Shown one piece after another: positions 41,374-50,709 of a DNA stretch of 64,000 nucleotides (the stretch's first letter is position 1; every line of letters begins with the position of its first letter). Source of the stretch: Sandaracinus sp964481145 (lineage in GTDB: Bacteria > Myxococcota_A > Polyangia > Polyangiales > Sandaracinaceae); contig CAYZTA010000026.1 of NCBI GenBank assembly GCA_964481145.1, positions 1 through 64,000 on the forward strand, written 5' to 3'. Under the pieces are notes generated by a model that was given only the letters and a program-made list of their open reading frames with translations, was not told the DNA's origin and made no database searches. The position numbers were made by a program, and so were the translations under genes.

Positions 41374-43638
41374 GTGCGTGTACGAATCTTGGGCGGTGGG
41401 CCTGCGGGCCTCTATTTCTCCATTCTCCTGAAGAAGGTCGATCCTTCGCATGATGTGCTCGTCATCGAGCGCAATCGTGACGACGACACGTTCGGATGGG
41501 GGGTCGTCTTCTCGAACGAGACGATGGGCAACCTCGAAGAGGCAGACCCCGAGACGTACCGTGAGATCACGAAGAATTTCTCGCGTTGGGACGATATCGA
41601 CATTTTCGTGAAGGGAGAGCGTATCCGGAGTGGAGGCCACGGATTCTGCGGCATTTCCCGGAAACAGCTGCTCCAAATCCTGCAGGGGCGCGCACGCGGG
41701 CTCGGAGTCCGGCTCGAGTTCCAGCGCGAGTTCACGGAAGAAGACGTCGACGAATATCGGCGTGATGCGGATCTGTTGATCGGCGCCGACGGCCTCCGTT
41801 CGACGGTGCGCAAGCGTTTCGAAGGTTCGTTTCGGCCGAGCTTCGATGTGAGGAAGTCTCGCTTCATTTGGCTCGGAACGACGCAGACATTCCCTTCGTT
41901 TACGTTTAGTTTCCGCGAGAACGAACACGGCCTCTTCCAGATCCACGCGTATCAGTTCGCGTCCGCGAGCGCGGAGCAGCGTGGAACGTCGACGGTGATC
42001 GTGGAAACCGATGACGCGAGCTGGCAGAGAGCGGGTCTCGAGAACGCGAGCGAGGCGGAGAGCATTGCGTATTGCGAGAAGGTGTTCGAGCGTGAGCTCG
42101 GAGGACATCCCCTTTTGCCGAATCGCTCGACGTGGATTCGGTTCACGACGGTGCGCAACGAGCGTTGGTTCCATGAGAACGTTGTGCTCATGGGAGATGC
42201 GGCACACACAGCGCATTTCTCGATCGGATCAGGGACGAAGATCGCGCTCGAAGATGCGATCTCGCTCGCGGGGTCGATCGCGCGAAATGGGAGCGATTTG
42301 CCGAAGGCATTGACCGATTACGAAGCCGAGCGCCAACCGATGGTCGGGCGCATTCAGACGGCGGCTCAGCAAAGCCTCGAATGGTTCGAGCAAGCGAAGC
42401 GCCATCATGCCGCTCTCGAACCAATGCAACTCGCGTTCAGTCTCCTGACGCGTTCACGACGCATCACGCACAGCAACCTCGCGCTGCGCGATCCTGAGTT
42501 CGTTCGAGAGGCAGATCGTTTCTTCGCGAGCAAGGCCGGCTTGGCGACCACTCCGCCGCCGATGTTCGTGCCGTTCCGGCTCCGAACGATGGAGCTCGAA
42601 AACCGGATCGTGGTCTCGCCGATGTGCATGTACAGCGCAGAGGAGGGCTTGCCTGATGACTTTCATCTCGTGCATCTCGGTTCGCGCGCGATCGGCGGCG
42701 CAGGTCTCGTGATGACGGAGATGACCGACATCTCTCCCGAGGGGCGAATTACGCCTGGGTGCACTGGCATTTGGAGCGACGCGCAGGTCGCTTCGTGGAA
42801 GCGAATCGTCGATTTCGTTCATCGATGCTCGAAGGCGCGCATCGGACTACAGCTGGGACACGCGGGAAGAAAGGGCTCGACGAAGAAGATGTGGCTCGGC
42901 ATCGACGAGCCACTCGACGATGGGAACTGGGAGCTGATCGCTCCTTCGGAGATTGCGTACGACTCGAGCAAGGGCAGCGCGTCGCCGCGCGCGATGACGC
43001 GTCGCGATATGGATGAAGTGGTCGAAGCACACGTGCGCGGCGCGCGAAATGCGGCGAGGGCGGGCTTCGATTTGCTCGAGCTCCATCTGGCGCATGGGTA
43101 TCTGCTTTCGTCGTTCCTCACGCCGCTCTCGAATCAGCGCAACGACGAGTATGGCGGTTCGCTCGAGAACCGAATGCGGTTTCCCCTGGAGGTGTGGGAC
43201 GCAGTGCGCGCCGAGTGGCCGAGCGACCGCCCGATGTCGGCGCGCATCTCGGCGACAGATTGGGTCTCAGGCGCATTCGATGGTGATGATGCCGTCGTGC
43301 TCGCGCGAGCGCTTCATGCACGCGGCTGTGATGTGATCGACGTAAGCACAGGACAAACATCGCCTTTGGCGCGTCCTGTCTTCGGCCGCGCGTTCCAGAC
43401 GCCGTGGAGTGATCGAATCCGCAATGAAGTCGGAGTGCCGACGATCGCGGTCGGCAATATTCAAGACTACGATCAGGTGAACTCGATCTTGCTCGCGGGG
43501 CGCGCCGATCTCTGCGCCTTGGCGCGGCCGCATCTGTATGATCCGTATTTCACGCTTCATGCCGCTGCTGCGCAGGGATACGACATGCCATGGCCCGATC
43601 CTTACGGCGCAGCGAAGACGGCGTTTCCTAAGAAGTGA
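41374..43638 (+). CDS. bifunctional salicylyl-CoA 5-hydroxylase-type FAD/OYE enzyme
   Basis: The product has 754 residues. Residues 1-385 form an FAD-dependent aromatic hydroxylase: dinucleotide motif ILGGGPAGLYFSILLKK, LLIGADGLRSTVRKRF, GDAAHTAHFSIGSGTKIALEDA. Residues 395-750 form an Old Yellow Enzyme-type FMN/NADH domain: PFRLRTMELENRIVVSPMCMYSA, LGHAGRKGS, LHLAHGYLLSSFLTPLSNQR, DEYGGSLENRMRFPLEV and ADLCALARPHLYDP. This fusion is that of salicylyl-CoA 5-hydroxylase and 2-aminobenzoyl-CoA monooxygenase/reductase, which act on CoA-activated salicylate or anthranilate. No CoA ligase is adjacent. GTG start. Confidence 0.88.
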   Translation: MRVRILGGGPAGLYFSILLKKVDPSHDVLVIERNRDDDTFGWGVVFSNETMGNLEEADPETYREITKNFSRWDDIDIFVKGERIRSGGHGFCGISRKQLLQILQGRARGLGVRLEFQREFTEEDVDEYRRDADLLIGADGLRSTVRKRFEGSFRPSFDVRKSRFIWLGTTQTFPSFTFSFRENEHGLFQIHAYQFASASAEQRGTSTVIVETDDASWQRAGLENASEAESIAYCEKVFERELGGHPLLPNRSTWIRFTTVRNERWFHENVVLMGDAAHTAHFSIGSGTKIALEDAISLAGSIARNGSDLPKALTDYEAERQPMVGRIQTAAQQSLEWFEQAKRHHAALEPMQLAFSLLTRSRRITHSNLALRDPEFVREADRFFASKAGLATTPPPMFVPFRLRTMELENRIVVSPMCMYSAEEGLPDDFHLVHLGSRAIGGAGLVMTEMTDISPEGRITPGCTGIWSDAQVASWKRIVDFVHRCSKARIGLQLGHAGRKGSTKKMWLGIDEPLDDGNWELIAPSEIAYDSSKGSASPRAMTRRDMDEVVEAHVRGARNAARAGFDLLELHLAHGYLLSSFLTPLSNQRNDEYGGSLENRMRFPLEVWDAVRAEWPSDRPMSARISATDWVSGAFDGDDAVVLARALHARGCDVIDVSTGQTSPLARPVFGRAFQTPWSDRIRNEVGVPTIAVGNIQDYDQVNSILLAGRADLCALARPHLYDPYFTLHAAAAQGYDMPWPDPYGAAKTAFPKK

Positions 43639-43690
43639 TCCGCATCGGCGGCACCGTCGACGCGTTCATCAAGACGATCCTGGTTCAGTA

Positions 43691-46600
43691 TTACGAGCCC
43701 GTGCGGGAGTAGGGCTCTTCTTCTTCCTTGGCTTCGTCGGGAGGCGGCTCGTGCTTCTGTGAAGAGCGCTCTTTGCGGCGGGTGCGCCATGTGCCGAAAT
43801 CGTCGAAGAGTGAGTACGCAACAGGCACGATCAAGAGTGTGATCAAGAGCGAGAGTGCTTGTCCGCCGATGATCACTTTGGCCATCGAGGCGCGGCTCGC
43901 GGAGCCGGGGCCTTCGCCCATCGCGATGGGGATCATGCCCGCGATGAGCGTCAGCGTCGTCATGAGGATCGGGCGAAGACGCTTCTTGTTGGCCTCGACG
44001 ATCGCATCACGCGTCGGCATGCCGCGCGCTTTGAGCGTATTGGTATAATCGACCTGAAGGATGCCGTTTTTTTTGACGATCCCAAAGAGCATGAAGGTGC
44101 CGAACGCCGAGTAGATATTGAGCGTGTCGTTCAGGAAATAGAGCGAAAGAAGCGCGAAGGGCATCGCGAGTGGGAGCGAGAGCATGATCGTGATCGGATG
44201 AAGGAAGCTCTCGAACTGCGCGGCGAGCACCATGTACATGAAGAGGAATGAGAGGAGTAGGGCAGAGAAGAAGTTCCTCATCGTCTCGTCGAGAAGTCGA
44301 GCGCGACCTCCGAACGCGAGGGTGTAGCCAGGAGGCATGTCAATCTCACGGCCGAGCCCTTCGATGAGGGTGACGGCTTCTCCGAGCGGCACCCCGTCGA
44401 GGTTCGTCCCGATTTCGATTTGACGGCTGCGATCGAGGCGCTCGATTTGCGCCGGTCCTCGGGCGCGCTCGAACTCCGCGATGGCATCGAGTCGCACGGT
44501 GCCGCTCGCACCGCGGATGGGGATCGCAGCGAGGCTCTGGATCGATTGCCGATCTTCGGGCTCGAGCCTCAGCCATACGTCGTATTGTTCGTCCGCGCTT
44601 CGAATCGTGCTGATGGGCGAGCCGCCGGTCAGAGTTCGAAGCGCACCTGCAATCTCGTTTGCACGTACGCCGAGGTCCGCTGCGCGATCACGATCGATGC
44701 GCACTTGCACCTCCGGCTTACGTACGGCCGCGGAGGTATCCACATCGACGAAGCCAGGCATCTGCCGCATTCGCGTCATGAGTTCGAGCGCGAGTCGATC
44801 GAGCTCTCGAAGATCCGGCCCGCGGATTGAAAAGGTGAGCTCGCTTCCACGTGCACCACCGCTCAGACCCCCGACCGCTTGCACCGAGGGGCGCAGATCG
44901 GGATAGGCCGTGAGCGCGCGGCGCGCTTCGGCGATCGCATCGTTCAAAGGCCAGTCGCGTTCGGCGAGGTCCGTGACGGTGATGTACATCTGGACGTCTG
45001 TGACATCGTCGCCGCCGCGCTGACTGCCGACTGACGTATAGATTTGACGTACGCCGCGCACGCCACGCAGCACACCTTCGACTTCGGCCGAGAGCTCCGT
45101 GCTCGATTCGAGCGTCGAGCCCTCGGGCATCGTCAAAATGACTGCAAAATCGCTGGTGTCGTCACGAGGAACGAAGTCTTTGCCGACCATTTCGCCGAGC
45201 GGAGAGATCGACGCGATCGTCAGGATCGCGATGATGACGACGAGCCAGCGGAACCGCAACGACCACTCGACCATGCGCCCATAAGCCTCTTCGAGGCGTG
45301 CATTGAGCGCATCGACCGCGCGTACGAGGATGTTCTTTCGATGCCCTTCATGCGCCGACAGAAAACGCGAGCACAGCATGGGCGTCAACGTGAGCGCGAT
45401 GAAGAGTGAGATCATGATGGCGAAGGCGGTCGTGATTCCGAAGCTTCGCCAGAACCGGCCGACGCGGCCTTCCATGAACGCGGTGGGAAGGAAGATGATC
45501 ACGAGCGAGAGCGTGGTCGCCATGACGGCGAGGGTGATCTCTTTGGTTCCGTCGATGGCAGCACGGAAGGGGCTCTTGCCTTCTTCGACGTGGCGATGGA
45601 CGTTCTCGAGGACGACGATGGCGTCGTCGATGACGATGCCGACGCTGAGCGTCAGTGCAAGCATCGTGAAGTTGTTGAGCGTGTAATCGAGCGCACGCAG
45701 GATGGCGAAGGTCGTGACGATCGATGCGGGGATCGCGATGGCCGCGATGAGCGTCGAACGGAAGGACCCCATGAAAATGAGCACTGCGAATGAAGCGAGG
45801 ATGGCGCCGAGCACGAGATGGAGCTCGACTTCGTGAATGGAGCTGCGCACGAACGTCGATTGATCGCGGATGATCTCGATGCGCACGTCTTCGGGTAATT
45901 CGCGGCGTAACTCGTCGAGTCGTGCGAGCACCGCATCGACGACGAGTACAGTGTTGGTGCCCGACTGCTTCTGTACTGTCAGTGAGACAGCTGGCGTGCC
46001 ATCCAGGCGTGACAAAGAGCGCGGCTCTTCTTCGGCATCCGTGACGCGCGCCACGTCCGCGAGGCGCAGCGGTGTGCTTCCACTGCGTTCGTCGACGATG
46101 ACCCGGCCGAGCTCGGCTGCGTTTTCGACTTGTGCGAGGACTCGAACGCCTTCTTCGCGCGCTTGGCTGCCGATTCGTCCACCGGGCAGCTCGATGTTCT
46201 GCGCGCGGATGGCGGCTTCGATATCACTTGCGGTCAATCGATGCTCCGAAAGTGCCTCGGCATCGACTTCCACCATGAAGGCCCGGCGTCGCCCTCCGAT
46301 CACGGTGATTTGCGCGACCCCGCTCACCCCGGCCAGGCCTTCCGAGATGCGCTCTTCTGCGATTTCGGTCGTTTCGCGTAAATCGCGTGCGCTCGAGACG
46401 ACGAGCGTCATCACGGGAAGCGCGGTGACGTCGAATCGAGTCACGATCGGCGGATCTGCACCTTCCGGCAACCGCGCGAGCACGCTCTGGACTTTGTCGC
46501 GCACATCTTGAATGGCTTGATCGCGATCGCGGCTCAAGAGGAAATTGATGCTGACGATCGAGATGCCTTCGGTCGATGTCGAGCGAATTTCGTCGATCCC

Positions 46601-46825
46601 TTCGGCGGTGGAGACAGCGTCTTCGACGAGCTGCGTGATGAGGGTTTCGACGACCTCGGGGCTTGCACCGGGCAAGCGCGTCGTGACGGTGGCCACCGGG
46701 ATTTCGACGTCAGGGTACTGATCGACGCCAAGGCTTTCGAACGAGAGCGCGCCGATCGCAACGCATGCGCTGACGATCATCGTCGCGAAGACGGGACGTC
46801 GAACGCAGATCTCGGAGAGCGTCAC
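43691..46825 (-). CDS. RND efflux transporter
   Basis: The product has 1044 residues, typical for the HAE-type RND family. N terminus RRPVFATMIVSACVAIGALSF; two large periplasmic loops; TM4 has the proton-relay pair in LTLSVGIVIDDAIVVLENVHRH; later helices have FGIVKKNGILQVDYTN with a conserved Lys, and IMGEGPGSASRASMAKVI-like end (MGEGPGSASRASMA). It exports hydrophobic toxicants across the envelope using the proton gradient. Its start overlaps the adaptor stop (ATGA at 46822-46825). The C terminus is Glu-rich. Confidence 0.93.
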   Translation of the reverse strand: MTLSEICVRRPVFATMIVSACVAIGALSFESLGVDQYPDVEIPVATVTTRLPGASPEVVETLITQLVEDAVSTAEGIDEIRSTSTEGISIVSINFLLSRDRDQAIQDVRDKVQSVLARLPEGADPPIVTRFDVTALPVMTLVVSSARDLRETTEIAEERISEGLAGVSGVAQITVIGGRRRAFMVEVDAEALSEHRLTASDIEAAIRAQNIELPGGRIGSQAREEGVRVLAQVENAAELGRVIVDERSGSTPLRLADVARVTDAEEEPRSLSRLDGTPAVSLTVQKQSGTNTVLVVDAVLARLDELRRELPEDVRIEIIRDQSTFVRSSIHEVELHLVLGAILASFAVLIFMGSFRSTLIAAIAIPASIVTTFAILRALDYTLNNFTMLALTLSVGIVIDDAIVVLENVHRHVEEGKSPFRAAIDGTKEITLAVMATTLSLVIIFLPTAFMEGRVGRFWRSFGITTAFAIMISLFIALTLTPMLCSRFLSAHEGHRKNILVRAVDALNARLEEAYGRMVEWSLRFRWLVVIIAILTIASISPLGEMVGKDFVPRDDTSDFAVILTMPEGSTLESSTELSAEVEGVLRGVRGVRQIYTSVGSQRGGDDVTDVQMYITVTDLAERDWPLNDAIAEARRALTAYPDLRPSVQAVGGLSGGARGSELTFSIRGPDLRELDRLALELMTRMRQMPGFVDVDTSAAVRKPEVQVRIDRDRAADLGVRANEIAGALRTLTGGSPISTIRSADEQYDVWLRLEPEDRQSIQSLAAIPIRGASGTVRLDAIAEFERARGPAQIERLDRSRQIEIGTNLDGVPLGEAVTLIEGLGREIDMPPGYTLAFGGRARLLDETMRNFFSALLLSFLFMYMVLAAQFESFLHPITIMLSLPLAMPFALLSLYFLNDTLNIYSAFGTFMLFGIVKKNGILQVDYTNTLKARGMPTRDAIVEANKKRLRPILMTTLTLIAGMIPIAMGEGPGSASRASMAKVIIGGQALSLLITLLIVPVAYSLFDDFGTWRTRRKERSSQKHEPPPDEAKEEEEPYSRTGS

Positions 46826-47925
46826 GTTCCGCCTCGTTCAGCGGGGTCTTCTCGTGTGGGCACGGCCGCCGCGGCTCGTACTTGAGTTCCAGGGGCGACG
46901 AGGCCCGGACCACGCGCAATGACTTCTGCGCCGGCCGAGATTCCTTGCACGATGGCCTCGCCTTCGTTTTCGTCGATGAGCTCGACGTCCTGTGGGTGCG
47001 CGCGCCCATCGATGACGAGCACGACACGAGAACGGCCGAGGACTTCGAAGACCGCCTGACGCGGCAGTTGGACGGCATCGATTCGTCCGAGATCGATCCG
47101 CGCTCGCACGTACATTCCAGGACGTAAGGGGGTGGTTTCGGTCTGAGGGATCTCGATGAGCGCGCGGTATGTGCGGGTCGCGGGATCGACGATGGGCGCC
47201 ACCCGTGTGATGTGCGCCACGACTCGGGTGTTGGCCTCGGATTCCACCGTGACATCCGTGCCTTCGTGAACGACCGATGAGAGCCGTTCGGGCACATCGA
47301 TCGCGAGGCGGAGAGGAGAGGTGGCAACGAGAAGAAACAGCGGTGTTCCTACACGGACGAAGGCTCCAGGGGAGACGAGTCGTTCTGCAATGGCGCCGTC
47401 GAAAGGCGCGACCACACGCGTGTCACGCAGCTGGCGGTTCGCGAGCGCACGTTGCGATTCCGCCACTCGCACACGGGTGCGAGCCCGCTCGAGCGCTTCT
47501 GTGGTCGCGAGCTCGTGATGCACGAGCTGCTCGATGCGGGCGAGCTCTGAGCGAGCTTGGGAGAGCTCGGCTTCGACCTCGGCTGCTCGGGCCGCAAAAT
47601 CTTCGGGTGTGATGCGCGCGAGGGTGTCGCCGCGCGCGATGTGGTCGCCGAGATCGGCCGTGAGCGACACGATGGCGCCTTCGATGCGAGCCGCGACTTC
47701 GACCTGCTCGGGGGCCTCGAGTGTGCCTCCGAGCAGCACTGTCCGTTGGTGCTCCGTGTGCTCGGCCCGCGCGGTCACGACGGTTCGCGATCCCGAAGCC
47801 CCCGCAGCTGCGCGGGCGGGGGTGCTTGTCGTTCCGTTCGATCCACACGCGAGCAGGAGAACGGGCACCAGTCCGCAGAGGAACACCAACGAGAGGGAAG
47901 GTGATTCAGACGAACGTAAGTGCAT
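46822..47925 (-). CDS. RND periplasmic adaptor lipoprotein
   Basis: The product has 367 residues. The lipobox-like VLLLAC ends the signal peptide. The HlyD/AcrA-type order follows: a lipoyl half-motif (VEVAARIEGAIVSLTADLGDHIARGDTLARI), an alpha hairpin rich in Glu/Ala/Arg (EAELSQARSELARIEQLVHHEL), second lipoyl half (VVAPFDGAIAERLVSPGAFVRVGTPLFLLV), barrel and membrane-proximal domains. It bridges the RND pump to a TolC-type channel. ATG at 47925 is used; another in-frame ATG lies at 47964, but that would overlap the divergent channel gene start. Co-transcribed with the transporter. Confidence 0.88.
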   Translation of the reverse strand: MHLRSSESPSLSLVFLCGLVPVLLLACGSNGTTSTPARAAAGASGSRTVVTARAEHTEHQRTVLLGGTLEAPEQVEVAARIEGAIVSLTADLGDHIARGDTLARITPEDFAARAAEVEAELSQARSELARIEQLVHHELATTEALERARTRVRVAESQRALANRQLRDTRVVAPFDGAIAERLVSPGAFVRVGTPLFLLVATSPLRLAIDVPERLSSVVHEGTDVTVESEANTRVVAHITRVAPIVDPATRTYRALIEIPQTETTPLRPGMYVRARIDLGRIDAVQLPRQAVFEVLGRSRVVLVIDGRAHPQDVELIDENEGEAIVQGISAGAEVIARGPGLVAPGTQVRAAAAVPTREDPAERGGT

Positions 47926-47956
47926 CGAGGAGTGGCTCTGCGATACTGCGGGTCTC

Positions 47957-49369
47957 ATGAGCATGCATCTGTTAGGGTGCGCGAGGCCCGGTCTAGCGCA
48001 CTCCGCTCATCATCTCACGGTTTTTTGGTTTATCCAGCTATGGCTCGCGATGATGGTGGGCTCTGCGTTCGCGCAGATTCCGCCAGAGAACGCAGATGAG
48101 CGTGACCGTCTTTTCGAGCCTGGGCCTCTTCCAACGGCCCCCGATGCGATCACGTTGACCGAGGCGTTCGCGATGGCCGATCGTGAAGCGATCAATCTCG
48201 AGATGGCGCGCCTCGATGTGGAACGAGGTGAGGCCGCGGAGCGAATTGCTTGGGCGGGGCTGCTTCCCGTGATCAGTGGTTCGCTGACGTATCAGCGCTT
48301 CGATCAGCCGATCATTCGGTCGACCACGATCACCGACTCCGATGGGATGAGTCGAACGGATCAGCTCGTGGTTCGCTACGAGAATGCCCTCTCGGGCTCG
48401 ATCTCGGTCAGCGAGACGCTTTCGCTGCGATCCATCGCCGCGATTCACGCGGCGCAAGACACGAGCGATCTCGCGCGGCTCGTGTTGGACGATTTGAGAC
48501 GTCGCGCACGGGCGGCCATCGCGCGCACGTTTTATACCGTGCTCGCGGCGCGTCGTGCGGCTGAGCTCGCGCGCTCGCAGATCGAGGATGCGCTTCGTCA
48601 GTGGCGTGCGGCACGAACCCGAGCAGAGCTCGGCACGGCGATTTCTCTCGATGTGGCGCGTGCAGAGGTGGCGGCCCTCGATGCGCTCCGGCGTGCGGCG
48701 GATGCCGATCAAGCTCTCGTCCGTGCGTGGGATCAGTTGGGGGATGCGATCGGTCGGACCGAGCCCATGGATGCGGTGCCGTCGCGTCTCGGTCCGGTGC
48801 CTGCCGATGAGGCACGTGCGATCGAGCGGGCCATTGGGATGCGAAGTGATGTTCGGAGTGCCGAGATGAGTCGTCAGCGGGCGAGCCGTGCTGTCGATGA
48901 TGCATGGTTTCGGTTCGCACCCTCAATCACGCTCTCTTGGACGGGTTCGTTCACCGAGCCGCGCACGGCGTTCAACCCAAACACACAATGGATTGCGCTC
49001 GCGTCACTCAGCATTCCGTTTTATGACGGTGGTGCGCGATATGGTGCGTTGCGAGATGCGCAGCTCGCGGTGGAGCAAGCAGATGAGAACATCGAGTTGA
49101 CACGACGCGCCGTGCGGCTCGAGATACGGGACGCGTATCGGCGAGTTGCGACAGCAGATCGCAGTGCAGCGATCGCTGAGCGTCAGGTGGATGTCGCACG
49201 TCGAGCTGCGGTTGCCTCTGAGGCGGGTTTTGCGAGTGGAGCGCTGACGGGGCTCGAGCTCGATTCAGCGCGTCGCGCGCTCGAACAAGCAGAGCTGCAG
49301 CAGGTGTTGGCCCAGCTCGAGCAAGAGAACGCCCGCGTCGATTTGCTCGCTGCGGTGGGCGAGCTCTGA
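47957..49369 (+). CDS. TolC-type outer membrane efflux channel
   Basis: The product has 470 residues. After a signal peptide (ending VGSAFA near residue 39), the two-fold repeated long-helix pattern of the outer membrane factor family follows: TLTEAFAMADREAINLEMARLDVERGE, VSETLSLRSIAAIHAAQDTSD, helix-rich ARTFYTVLAARRAAELA, LGTAISLDVARAEVAALDALRRAAD, ALASLSIPFYDGGARYGALRDAQLA and a second copy ending ALTGLELDSARRALEQAELQQVL. It is divergent from the adaptor and pump genes, with about 31 bases between the preferred starts, and should complete the tripartite pump. Confidence 0.88.
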   Translation: MSMHLLGCARPGLAHSAHHLTVFWFIQLWLAMMVGSAFAQIPPENADERDRLFEPGPLPTAPDAITLTEAFAMADREAINLEMARLDVERGEAAERIAWAGLLPVISGSLTYQRFDQPIIRSTTITDSDGMSRTDQLVVRYENALSGSISVSETLSLRSIAAIHAAQDTSDLARLVLDDLRRRARAAIARTFYTVLAARRAAELARSQIEDALRQWRAARTRAELGTAISLDVARAEVAALDALRRAADADQALVRAWDQLGDAIGRTEPMDAVPSRLGPVPADEARAIERAIGMRSDVRSAEMSRQRASRAVDDAWFRFAPSITLSWTGSFTEPRTAFNPNTQWIALASLSIPFYDGGARYGALRDAQLAVEQADENIELTRRAVRLEIRDAYRRVATADRSAAIAERQVDVARRAAVASEAGFASGALTGLELDSARRALEQAELQQVLAQLEQENARVDLLAAVGEL

Positions 49370-49457
49370 TTCATTCAAATGAAGGTCGTCCATACGGAAA
49401 TGTGGGCCTCTGCGCCCCACATCGCGCGTTTCACGTTGCGAACGAGCCTTGGTGTAT

Positions 49458-50708
49458 ATGTTTCCACACATGGAATATGAGCGCGATGCACTCTTCTCGA
49501 GATACGAGCGGGTTCGTGCCCGGTCGATGGAGCTCGCAGGGCGACTTTCGATCGACGCACAACTGGCACAGGCGTTCGCGGATGCGAGCCCCACCAAATG
49601 GCATTTGGGCCATACGACATGGTTTTTCGAGCGCTTCGTGCTCGCTCGTGTCGATGCTTCTCCTCCAGCTGTCGACCCCCACTACGAGTACGTGTTCAAC
49701 TCGTATTACGATGCGATCGGTGCGCGACAGCCGCGGCATGAGCGTTCGCTCGTGGTGCGTCCGACGCTCGAAGAGGTGCATGCGTATCGCGAGCGAGTCG
49801 ATCTCACCATGCGTGATTTCGTCGCTCGTGCATCGGACTCGGCGTGGCGGGAGGCTGCGCCCGCGCTCATGCTCGGAACGCATCATGAAGAACAGCATCA
49901 AGAGCTGATCCTCACGGATGTGAAGCCGGTGCTCGCGGGGTCGCGGAGCTTCGAGGAGGAGACGTACGAACGGACGCTTCCTCCTTCCCCCATGGAGTGG
50001 CGGGCTGGGGAGGGTGGGCTCGTCGAGATCGGTTGGGATCGCGAGCGAGGTTTCGCGTTCGATAACGAATCACCGCGGCATCGCGTGTGGCTCGAGCCTT
50101 TCGAGATCGCGACGCGCCCTGTCACGAACCGTGAATATCTCGAGTTCATCGAGGATGGTGGATATTCGAATCCCGCATTGTGGCTCAGCGATGGATGGGC
50201 AGCGGTTCGTGCGCTCGAGTGGTTCGCGCCGATGTATTGGCGCAAACGCGAGAGCCACTGGCTCGAGCATCGATGGGATGGGGTTCATCCACTCGAACTC
50301 GAGGCTCCCGTGTGTCATGTGAGTCATTACGAAGCAGATGCGTATGCGCGATGGGCGAATGCACGTTTGCCAACCGAGGCCGAATGGGAGAGCGTGGCGA
50401 TGCGTGGATCCGTGTCCGGAAACTTTCTGGAGAGTGGTGTTCTCCATCCACGTCCTACGAACAAATCATCTCCATTCTTTGGCGACGTGTGGGAGTGGAC
50501 TTCGAGCCCGTACATCCCCTATCCACGGTATCGTCCGTTCGAGGGTGCGTTCGCTGAATACAACGGCAAATTCATGTCCGGTCAAATGACACTTCGTGGG
50601 GGCTCTTGCTTCACGCCGCGCGAACATCTTCGCGTGACTTATCGAAACTTTTTTCCTCCTGCCACACGCTGGCAAATGGCTGGCCTCAGGCTTGCTCGTG
50701 GGTGCTGA
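49458..50708 (+). CDS. egtB: ergothioneine biosynthesis sulfoxide synthase EgtB
   Basis: The product has 416 residues. N-terminal DinB-like helical domain with the three iron-ligand His of EgtB: His52 in KWHLGHTTWFFE, and His142/His146 in THHEEQHQEL (HX3HXE). The C-terminal formylglycine-generating-enzyme-like domain has PVTNREYLEFIEDGGY, WEWTSSPY and TLRGGSCFTP with VTYRNFFPP. EgtB joins hercynine to cysteine or gamma-glutamylcysteine using O2. It is followed immediately by egtD (stop/start separated by one base). ATG 49458 or 49470 may be the true start; no strong ribosome binding site is visible. Confidence 0.93.
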   Translation: MFPHMEYERDALFSRYERVRARSMELAGRLSIDAQLAQAFADASPTKWHLGHTTWFFERFVLARVDASPPAVDPHYEYVFNSYYDAIGARQPRHERSLVVRPTLEEVHAYRERVDLTMRDFVARASDSAWREAAPALMLGTHHEEQHQELILTDVKPVLAGSRSFEEETYERTLPPSPMEWRAGEGGLVEIGWDRERGFAFDNESPRHRVWLEPFEIATRPVTNREYLEFIEDGGYSNPALWLSDGWAAVRALEWFAPMYWRKRESHWLEHRWDGVHPLELEAPVCHVSHYEADAYARWANARLPTEAEWESVAMRGSVSGNFLESGVLHPRPTNKSSPFFGDVWEWTSSPYIPYPRYRPFEGAFAEYNGKFMSGQMTLRGGSCFTPREHLRVTYRNFFPPATRWQMAGLRLARGC

Positions 50709-50709
50709 T

